This document shows, in pieces, positions 1 through 5,883 of a stretch of DNA of 12,587 nt. Source of the DNA: JBBTQE01 sp038065775 (GTDB lineage Bacteria; Patescibacteriota; Patescibacteriia; Magasanikbacterales; GWA2-37-8). The notes below the pieces were generated by a model, which made no database searches, was not told the origin of the DNA, and was given only the letters and a program-made list of their open reading frames with translations. Position numbers and translations under genes: made by a program. Position 1 is the first letter of the stretch; each line of letters starts with the position of its first letter. The stretch lies in contig JBBTQE010000055.1 in NCBI GenBank assembly GCA_038065775.1, positions 1 to 12,587 on the forward strand. The letters run 5' to 3'.

Positions 1-43
1 GATTACTCACCGTTCATTGTGTCTAAACTGGATACGTGTGTAG

Positions 44-52
44 TTATCCACA
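44..52 (+). promoter_or_regulatory. Single perfect DnaA-box-like 9-mer
   Basis: TTATCCACA matches the classical DnaA box consensus exactly. It lies in an AT-rich stretch at the window edge, beyond the end of uvrA, and is followed by a second, poorer TTATCAAAA-like string. One 9-mer can occur by chance and no cluster of boxes is visible inside the window, so an origin or DnaA-regulated promoter to the left is only a possibility. Confidence 0.3.
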
Positions 53-60
53 GTTATCAA

Positions 61-95
61 AAACAAAAAACACCCTTTTAGGTGATTTTTGTTTG
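61..95 (-). terminator. Probable intrinsic terminator of uvrA
   Basis: Read on the minus strand, CACC (81-84) pairs with GGTG (71-74) around a short A-rich loop, extended by A/T pairs, and is followed by TTTTTTGTTTTT (70 downwards). It sits about 60 bp past the uvrA stop. The plus strand also shows a T-rich tail, so it could work in both directions. The GC part of the stem is only 4 bp, which limits confidence. Confidence 0.5.
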
Positions 96-145
96 CTTGC
101 GATTCCGCCAACCCACCCCTACCCCGCCCAAGCGGGGAATCGACT

Positions 146-3046
146 TTACAAACTTTTTAGATACTTTCCTGTCCAACTCTTCTTATTTTTCATCAAATCC
201 TTCGCCGTTCCCTCGGCGATTACTTCTCCGCCGTGCTTGCCTCCACCCGGTCCCATATCAATAATCCAATCGGCGCACCTGATGACATCAAGATTGTGTT
301 CAATAATCACAACCGTGTTTCCCTTCTCAACCAAACGATTCAAAACCTGCAATAAATGTTTAATGTCTTCAAAATGCAGACCGGTCGTCGGCTCATCCAA
401 TATATATAATGTGGTGCCGGTTGAAGTTCGCGAAAGCTCGGTGGCCAACTTCACCCGTTGCGCCTCGCCGCCGGACAAATTTGTCGCCGGCTGGCCAAGA
501 TGCATATAACCCAACCCGACTTCGCGCAATAAATTAAGCTTCTCGGCAATATTTGGCACATCGCTAAAAAATTCACGCCCCTCCTCAACGGTCATATTCA
601 AAATATCAGCGATATTTTTATTCAAATAATGAACTTCCAGCGCCTCGCGATTATATCTCGCGCCCGCGCACTCCCCGCATTGAATATAAACATCGGCCAA
701 AAATTGCATTGGTATTCTCACATAACCCTCGCCCGCGCAAGCCTCGCATCGTCCTCCGCCCTTCACATTGAAACTGAATTTTCCCGCGTCATAGCTGTGC
801 ATTTTTGCTTCCGGCAAATCCGCGAACAAATCCCTTATCGCGGTAAACACTCCCGTATAAGTGGCCGGATTGGATCGGGGTGTTCTGCCGATCGGCGACT
901 GATCTATGGCAATAACCTTATCTATATTTTCAATGCCCTTTATTTCTTTATGTTTTCCGGGTTCATCTTTCGCCCGATAAAAATGCTTTGACAAAGCCTT
1001 GCCTAAAATATCAATCACTAGAGTTGACTTTCCGGAGCCGGATACGCCAGTCACGCAAACTAATTTCCCAAGAGGTATCTCCACGTCAATATTTTTTAAG
1101 TTAAAGGCGCCGGCCCCGACAACTTTCAAAAACTCCTGTTTTTTCTTTCTTTGCCGGACAATCCGCCGTTCACATTCTACCTTCTCTCTTCCGGAAAGAT
1201 AATCCCCGGTCAAAGATTCTTTATTTTTTTTAATTTGCGCCACCGCGCCGCAAGCGACAATTTTTCCGCCGCCCACACCCGCTCCCGGACCGACATCAAC
1301 AATGTAATCAGCCGCAAGCATCATCGCCGGATCGTGTTCAACCACAATAACCGTATTTCCCAAGTCCCTCAAAGACTTCAAACTATCAATCAACTGCTTG
1401 TTATCTTTTGGATGCAAACCTATGGAGGGTTCATCTAAAATATATATGACTCCAATCAAACCCGTGGAAAGCTGTGTTGCCAATCTAGTGCGTGTTACTT
1501 CTCCCCCGGAAAGAGTGTTCATTGAGCGAACCAATGCTAAATAATCCAACCCGACTTTGGACAAACTTTCTAATCGCTGCATTATTTCTTTAATAATCGG
1601 TTTGGCAATCGCTGATTTTTGATCGGAGTTTAGCCCGGAATTCGCAATCGCGGAAATTTTGCCGTTTATTTTTTTAAAGAAATCCAGATTTTCTTCAATG
1701 CTCATTGAAGAAAGACTCGCTATGGTATAATCGCCTATTTTTACGGCCAATGACTCGCCGCGCAGTCGTTTACCTTCGCAAGAAGGGCAAACCGCTTCGC
1801 GCATATACTGTTCTATCTCTTTTCTAACATATTCCGAATCTGTTTCTAAGTGCCTTTGCGTCAAATTCGGTATCACGCCGGAAAAAACCGTTTTCTTTCC
1901 ATCCACATCATACTGTTCGTCATCCGTGCCATTTAAAATTAAATTCTTGGCTTTCGCGGACAAATTTTTCATTGGAGTATTAACTGAAAAATTATGCTTT
2001 GCCGCGACCACGGTTAAAATTTTATGATACCAATTCTGATTTCCGGTTATTCTCATCCACGGTTGAATCGCGCCTTCAGCCAAAGTCAGCCGGTCATTTG
2101 GGATTACCAATTCAGGATCAACCTCTTGAGTTATGCCCAAACCAGTGCACCGCGGGCAGGCGCCGTATGGGCTGTTGAAACTAAAACTGCGCATATCCAA
2201 AACCGGCATTATCTGACTGCACTGAGGACACAAGCCGGAAGTGGAAAAAACACTGTCATGCTGAACTTGTTTCAGCATCTCGTTGTGCTTTGTGGTCGCT
2301 TTGGTAGATCCTGAAACAAGTTCAGGATGACAATCAGACAAAATTACCAAACCATTGCTCAAATCAAGCGCCGACTCAACCATTTTAGCGACGTCATCTT
2401 TCTTTATATCAATAATTTTGCCGGTCAAAAGTTCAACGTTATATTTTTCCTTTTCAGAAAACTCATAATTTGGCAGAGCGTTAATTTTCAATAATTCTCG
2501 GTTTATTCTGATATTTTCATAGCCGGATTTTTCTATTTTCTCAATCAACTGTTCGGGATTCACTTTTTCGTCCCGCGCCAGCGGAGCAAGAACCAAAATC
2601 TCGCCACCACTTCTTGCGCGACGCCTCGCCTCTTCCATAATCGCTCCCGGAGTATAAGAAAAAACCGGGATATCACAATCCGGACAATATTGCTGGCCGA
2701 CGCGCGCGAAAAGCAACCGAAGGTAATCATAAATTTCGGTTACCGTGCCCACGGTTGAACGAGGATTTTGAGTATAACTTTTTTGATCAATGGCGATGGT
2801 CGGCGATAAGCCCTCAATACTGTCAACATCTGGCTTATCGCGAACTTCCATAAACTGGCGCGCGTAAGAAGAAAGGGACTCGGCGTATCGGCGCTGACCT
2901 TCGGCATAAATAGTGTCAAAAGCCAAGCTGGATTTGCCCGAACCCGACAGGCCGGTTATAACCACGAATTTGTTTTTTGGTATTTCAAGAGAAACGTTTT
3001 TTAGATTGTGGACGCGAGCGCCCTTGATGATTATCTTATCTTGCAT
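146..3046 (-). CDS. uvrA: UvrABC system protein A (excinuclease ABC subunit A)
   Basis: UvrA is the dimeric, DNA-binding ATPase of nucleotide excision repair that finds bulky lesions and loads UvrB in the cytoplasm. Both ABC modules are complete: Walker A at residues 32-39 (GLSGSGKS) and 667-674 (GVSGSGKS), signature motifs LSGGEVTR (512-519) and LSGGEAQR (857-864), and Walker B segments ending in LDEPSIGLH and LDEPTTGLH. Zinc modules are visible at C273/C276/C297/C300 and C767/C770/C790/C793. The first signature has V517-T518 where AQ is usual. At 966 aa it is slightly longer than the usual ~940; the excess corresponds to 27 residues (239-265) translated from a palindromic repeat. The ATG at 3046 gives a normal family N-terminus (QDKIIIKGARVHNLKN) and has no clear Shine-Dalgarno. 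Transcribed alone from its own promoter. Confidence 0.97.
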   Translation of the reverse strand: MQDKIIIKGARVHNLKNVSLEIPKNKFVVITGLSGSGKSSLAFDTIYAEGQRRYAESLSSYARQFMEVRDKPDVDSIEGLSPTIAIDQKSYTQNPRSTVGTVTEIYDYLRLLFARVGQQYCPDCDIPVFSYTPGAIMEEARRRARSGGEILVLAPLARDEKVNPEQLIEKIEKSGYENIRINRELLKINALPNYEFSEKEKYNVELLTGKIIDIKKDDVAKMVESALDLSNGLVILSDCHPELVSGSTKATTKHNEMLKQVQHDSVFSTSGLCPQCSQIMPVLDMRSFSFNSPYGACPRCTGLGITQEVDPELVIPNDRLTLAEGAIQPWMRITGNQNWYHKILTVVAAKHNFSVNTPMKNLSAKAKNLILNGTDDEQYDVDGKKTVFSGVIPNLTQRHLETDSEYVRKEIEQYMREAVCPSCEGKRLRGESLAVKIGDYTIASLSSMSIEENLDFFKKINGKISAIANSGLNSDQKSAIAKPIIKEIMQRLESLSKVGLDYLALVRSMNTLSGGEVTRTRLATQLSTGLIGVIYILDEPSIGLHPKDNKQLIDSLKSLRDLGNTVIVVEHDPAMMLAADYIVDVGPGAGVGGGKIVACGAVAQIKKNKESLTGDYLSGREKVECERRIVRQRKKKQEFLKVVGAGAFNLKNIDVEIPLGKLVCVTGVSGSGKSTLVIDILGKALSKHFYRAKDEPGKHKEIKGIENIDKVIAIDQSPIGRTPRSNPATYTGVFTAIRDLFADLPEAKMHSYDAGKFSFNVKGGGRCEACAGEGYVRIPMQFLADVYIQCGECAGARYNREALEVHYLNKNIADILNMTVEEGREFFSDVPNIAEKLNLLREVGLGYMHLGQPATNLSGGEAQRVKLATELSRTSTGTTLYILDEPTTGLHFEDIKHLLQVLNRLVEKGNTVVIIEHNLDVIRCADWIIDMGPGGGKHGGEVIAEGTAKDLMKNKKSWTGKYLKSL
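2254..2332. repeat. 79-bp palindromic repeat inserted in frame in uvrA
   Basis: Two 27-bp arms (2254-2280 and 2306-2332) are inverted copies matching at 25 of 27 positions, separated by 25 bp. Both begin TGTCAT and end ATCT when read inwards. Each arm is itself a hairpin: an 8-bp stem ATGCTGAA/TTCAGCAT on the left and ATCCTGAA/TTCAGGAT on the right. On the coding strand it yields residues 239-265, starting CHPELVSGS and ending LKQVQHDS, which have no place in the UvrA fold. Its ends match the repeats at 8097-8264. This resembles in principle the palindromic elements that insert in frame into Rickettsia genes, but no common origin is claimed. Confidence 0.88.
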
Positions 3047-3079
3047 AAATGATTTTTGCTGAAGAACTATTGATGAGAT

Positions 3080-3107
3080 AGTCTATCACTTTTTGGGAAT
3101 ATGTCAA
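3080..3107 (-). promoter_or_regulatory. Sigma-70-type promoter of uvrA
   Basis: On the minus strand, TTGACA (3107-3102) is followed after 16 bp by TAGACT (3085-3080). The expected transcription start is near 3073, giving a leader of about 27 nt before the uvrA ATG. It lies immediately after the terminator of the upstream gene, which supports uvrA as a separate transcription unit. No LexA-like palindrome was recognised around it. Confidence 0.6.
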
Positions 3108-3126
3108 CCGCTGGCGCGGGGATAGC

Positions 3127-3160
3127 AAAAAAACAACCGCTTCCAGAATGGAAACGATTG
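3127..3160 (-). terminator. Intrinsic terminator of the pilin-like gene
   Basis: On the minus strand CAATCGTTTCC (3160-3150) pairs with GGAAGCGGTTG (3144-3134) through 11 consecutive pairs, two of them G-U, around the 5-nt loop ATTCT, followed directly by seven Ts (3133-3127). It starts about 26 bp after the stop codon of the 523-aa gene and ends before the uvrA promoter. Confidence 0.85.
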
Positions 3161-3185
3161 CTGAATCAGTGGAATTATTAATGTT

Positions 3186-4757
3186 TTATTTAAGATACCT
3201 GCTGTAAAATTTGTTTCTCAAGTCATCACCTGACAATCCCGACAATGGATTAAATCTGTCTATATCATAAACATTTGAAGCGTCAAAATTCACCCGCAAA
3301 CCGCCAATTGCTTCAGTTATGTAGTTTCCGCTTCCATCCCCTGCCCTTTTCTGCCGCGTGCCCCTTATCTCGTCTAAGGTAAAAAAATACTTATTATCTA
3401 TATCATAAACATGCCTGTCAAAGAAACCAGTGTCTCCTCCTCTTGCTTTATCCCCCAGGTCAACACCGCCTCTGCCAATATAATGAATTTCTTCGAAACT
3501 GTCCGCGACTTCATCCATCCACGCCTGCAGGACATATCCCTTTGTCCCTCCATCTTGACAAAATTCAGACATCTGTTCTATAGCTACTTCTGAGATTTTT
3601 ATATAAAATACTTGTTTATTAGGCAAATTTGCAATTTCTCCTTTTCCAACCAAAATACCTCCGTCAGACATTTCTTCTGCGTATCCATCATCGCCAAGCC
3701 ATTCTCCCAATTCTACGGTCTTTTCGTAGAAAAAATTACTATACTTCGCTTCCAGAGCTGTAAATTTTTTATTGCAATAACCAATAAGCCAGACTCGCTC
3801 AACTGGCGGGGACTCCCATTCCTCTGTCACAATAGTGGCTATAACATTATCTTTTATAATAGCAGTGTTCCTTATTGTTCCGCCTACATTTGCGTTTAAA
3901 CAAGTAAACCCGCTCTCCCAATCTAAACACATCTTCCTCCCTCCACCGCCTTCAACCACTTCGCAGTAATCCCCCCAACATGATGTTTGACCACCACTTT
4001 CCGCAAAAAACCTTTTCGCGCACCAAAACATTTCCGGAGATTCTTTGTAACTCCATTTATACCCTTCGCTTTTACCAACGGCATTATTTATTTTAATTTC
4101 CGCTCTTTCATTTTTTTTATCGGTACCGGCCGCCAGCATAAATTTTACTTTCCCTTCTTTAGATTCTTCAACTTCCGAACAAAACTCCGGCATCATAGTA
4201 AAAGGACGAAAGAGGTACACCTGCGGCAATCTTAATTTAACCAGCGCCGGATTTATGGTATTTAAAATAAAAAATGACATATAGGCGATAAAGAGTCCAA
4301 TAACCGCCCCGCCGATTCTTTTCTTTGATTTCGTAATCGCCTCGCTGTTTCCGCCTGAAGTAATCCACTGAACTCCGGCAAAAATGATCATCAAAACCGC
4401 CAAAACCGCGGCAATACTTACCGAATATTTATAAATTGTTAAAATATAGACGCCAATATGGGCGAAATTTGATTTTCCGCCAAGAGAAATGGAAGTTGCG
4501 GTGGATCCGGCCGGCAAACACTTGCCCCAATCAGCGCCGATACAAGGATCTTCGTTCCCCGCCCAGGTACTTTTACTAACCCCAAAATTTTTGCTTACGA
4601 ACTCGTCGCACTGGTCTCTTCTCCAGCAAATTGGGTTCAAAGCCGGAAGTTTACCGCTGGTATCAACGGCGGCAAAAGCTATGGATGGAAAAAATGCCAG
4701 CCACCCAAATATTAAAATCGCGATTATTTTACGTTTGATTAAAAAAATCTCACTCAT
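3186..4757 (-). CDS. T4SS pilin-like (VirB2/TrbC-type) membrane protein with long Cys-rich C-terminal extension
   Basis: Residues 1-29 are a signal peptide with likely cleavage after AFA. An exported segment with C44, C50, C72 and C80 follows. Two hydrophobic helices (about 101-132 and 147-168) flank a short basic loop containing TKSKKRIGG. The pattern of helix, GG, TKSKKRIGGAVIG, then helix ending LNTINP is typical of the VirB2/TrbC-like pilin domain of many Patescibacteria. The remaining 350 residues are unlike anything I recognise: soluble, with eight more cysteines (193, 246, 260, 265, 277, 286, 328, 400). A classic pilin would be 80-130 aa, so this is a pilin-type membrane module carrying a large extension. 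The start overlaps the dsbA-like stop by 8 bp, suggesting translational coupling. Domain identity is fairly sure; secretion, conjugation or surface display is inference. Confidence 0.7.
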   Translation of the reverse strand: MSEIFLIKRKIIAILIFGWLAFFPSIAFAAVDTSGKLPALNPICWRRDQCDEFVSKNFGVSKSTWAGNEDPCIGADWGKCLPAGSTATSISLGGKSNFAHIGVYILTIYKYSVSIAAVLAVLMIIFAGVQWITSGGNSEAITKSKKRIGGAVIGLFIAYMSFFILNTINPALVKLRLPQVYLFRPFTMMPEFCSEVEESKEGKVKFMLAAGTDKKNERAEIKINNAVGKSEGYKWSYKESPEMFWCAKRFFAESGGQTSCWGDYCEVVEGGGGRKMCLDWESGFTCLNANVGGTIRNTAIIKDNVIATIVTEEWESPPVERVWLIGYCNKKFTALEAKYSNFFYEKTVELGEWLGDDGYAEEMSDGGILVGKGEIANLPNKQVFYIKISEVAIEQMSEFCQDGGTKGYVLQAWMDEVADSFEEIHYIGRGGVDLGDKARGGDTGFFDRHVYDIDNKYFFTLDEIRGTRQKRAGDGSGNYITEAIGGLRVNFDASNVYDIDRFNPLSGLSGDDLRNKFYSRYLK

Positions 4758-5499
4758 AATTTTTCATAAATTTCTCCCAAGCGTCCCAAGTTACCACTCC
4801 CTCGATTTTCGTTCCATTCACGAAAAATGTCGGAGTGCCAGACACGCCAGCCATAAAGCCATCGGCGTAATCCCTATTAACCTCCACAGTGGCGCTTCCA
4901 GATTTCAAACACATGCCCAGCTCGTTATAATTCACTCCCGCGTCGCCGGTCAATTTTTCCATGTCCGAATCGATCCAAACAATTGGTAGCTGGTCTTGTT
5001 GCTCAAAAAACAAATCCGACATTTCCCAATATTTTCCCTGCGCCTGCGCGCAAGAGGCCATCTGCGCCAATTTTGTCGCCCCGGGATGAATTGATTCGCC
5101 CGGGAAATCCCTGATTATGAATTTTATTTTATTTCCATACTTTGCAAATAATTTTTTTATGATCGGATAAGCGCTTTTAGAATTCGGGCATTTAAAATCC
5201 ATAAACGCCACAATCACAATCTTCGCGTTTGGATTGCCAAAAAACGGGTCGTCGTTTGTTTCCAACTTTTCCCTTGATATGACAGCGCTGCTTCGCGCGC
5301 CTTCCTTTACCGACCTGTCAAACCCGGCAAAAATTTGCTGCGCCCGCGCCAACCCATTGCCTTGCTTTATCTGCCACCAATAATACCCGGTCAAACCGGC
5401 AAAAAATAGAACCAAAGCGGCCAGCAATCCGCTCATGCCAAGAAGCGTAATGCCCCACCATTTTTGATACCACTTAAACTTAAAATAATAGAAGGCCAT
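4750..5499 (-). CDS. DsbA-family thioredoxin-fold protein, membrane anchored, with CPNS active site
   Basis: A thiol-disulfide exchange protein of the DsbA / Thioredoxin_4 family, anchored by one N-terminal helix (about 17-42) with its catalytic domain outside the membrane. Family landmarks are the beta strand IVIVAFMDFKCP, the helix after it, the ASCAQAQGKYWEMSDLFF segment, the MCLKSG segment, and the cis-proline loop GTPTFFVNG (P223). The active site reads C104-P-N-S107: the second cysteine of CXXC is serine, so classic dithiol oxidation through this site is not possible. C150 and C197, at positions often occupied by cysteines in this subfamily, remain and could form a second pair. The downstream pilin-like gene overlaps by 8 bp and encodes an exported protein with 12 cysteines, a plausible client. 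The family is sure; the activity is not. Confidence 0.88.
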   Translation of the reverse strand: MAFYYFKFKWYQKWWGITLLGMSGLLAALVLFFAGLTGYYWWQIKQGNGLARAQQIFAGFDRSVKEGARSSAVISREKLETNDDPFFGNPNAKIVIVAFMDFKCPNSKSAYPIIKKLFAKYGNKIKFIIRDFPGESIHPGATKLAQMASCAQAQGKYWEMSDLFFEQQDQLPIVWIDSDMEKLTGDAGVNYNELGMCLKSGSATVEVNRDYADGFMAGVSGTPTFFVNGTKIEGVVTWDAWEKFMKNYE

Positions 5500-5511
5500 A
5501 AATACACAATA

Positions 5512-5540
5512 ATTATACTACGAAATCCAAGCTATAACAA
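5512..5540 (-). promoter_or_regulatory. Promoter of the dsbA-like / pilin-like operon
   Basis: On the minus strand TTGTTA (5540-5535) is followed after 17 bp by a perfect TATAAT (5517-5512). The expected start site is near 5505, only about six bases before the ATG at 5499, so the mRNA would be nearly leaderless. It diverges from the secG promoter. Confidence 0.55.
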
Positions 5541-5567
5541 ACTCACCGGCGCAAAGTATTCCAAAAA

Positions 5568-5596
5568 TTGACAAACATTTAAATATATGATATACT
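5568..5596 (+). promoter_or_regulatory. Strong extended -10 promoter of secG
   Basis: TTGACA (5568-5573), a 17-bp spacer, then TATACT (5591-5596) preceded by TGA, forming an extended -10 element. The start site would be near 5603, about 24 nt before the secG ATG. This is the best promoter match in the window. Confidence 0.8.
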
Positions 5597-5626
5597 TATT
5601 TATACTTTTACCATCTTCACGAATCT

Positions 5627-5845
5627 ATGACTACAACAATATTCAATATCGTCCAGCTTATTTTGGCCGGCTTGCTTACAGCCATAATTCTTTTACAGCA
5701 AAAAGGCGCGGGCCTTGGCGGTGTTTTCGGCGGATCCAGCAATATTTACAGCACTAAACGCGGAGTGGAAAAAATTCTGCACACTTCCACCATTGTATTG
5801 AGCGCCATCTTTTTCTTATTCTCTCTAATTCGTCTCGCTATCTAA
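5627..5845 (+). CDS. secG: Protein-export membrane protein SecG
   Basis: SecG is the small accessory subunit of the SecYEG translocon and helps SecA-driven export. The 72-aa product has the normal size and layout: helix 1 (about 6-24), the conserved loop LLQQKGAGLGGVFGGSS (22-38), and helix 2 (about 52-70). The ATG lies about 24 nt behind a strong promoter without an obvious Shine-Dalgarno. The gene for a membrane-anchored peptide-binding protein starts 38 bp downstream with no terminator between, so the two are probably cotranscribed. No other sec gene is in the window. Confidence 0.93.
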   Translation: MTTTIFNIVQLILAGLLTAIILLQQKGAGLGGVFGGSSNIYSTKRGVEKILHTSTIVLSAIFFLFSLIRLAI

Positions 5846-5883
5846 ATTAAGCTCAACTCTCTAACCGAGGTTAAGCGCACGCT

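Noticed and set aside
122..137. GC hairpin CCCCGC-CCAA-GCGGGG right after the uvrA stop, as its terminator
   Set aside because: On the minus strand it is followed by a G-rich stretch, not a T run. The hairpin at 71-84 with its T tract is the better terminator; this one could at most stabilise the 3' end.
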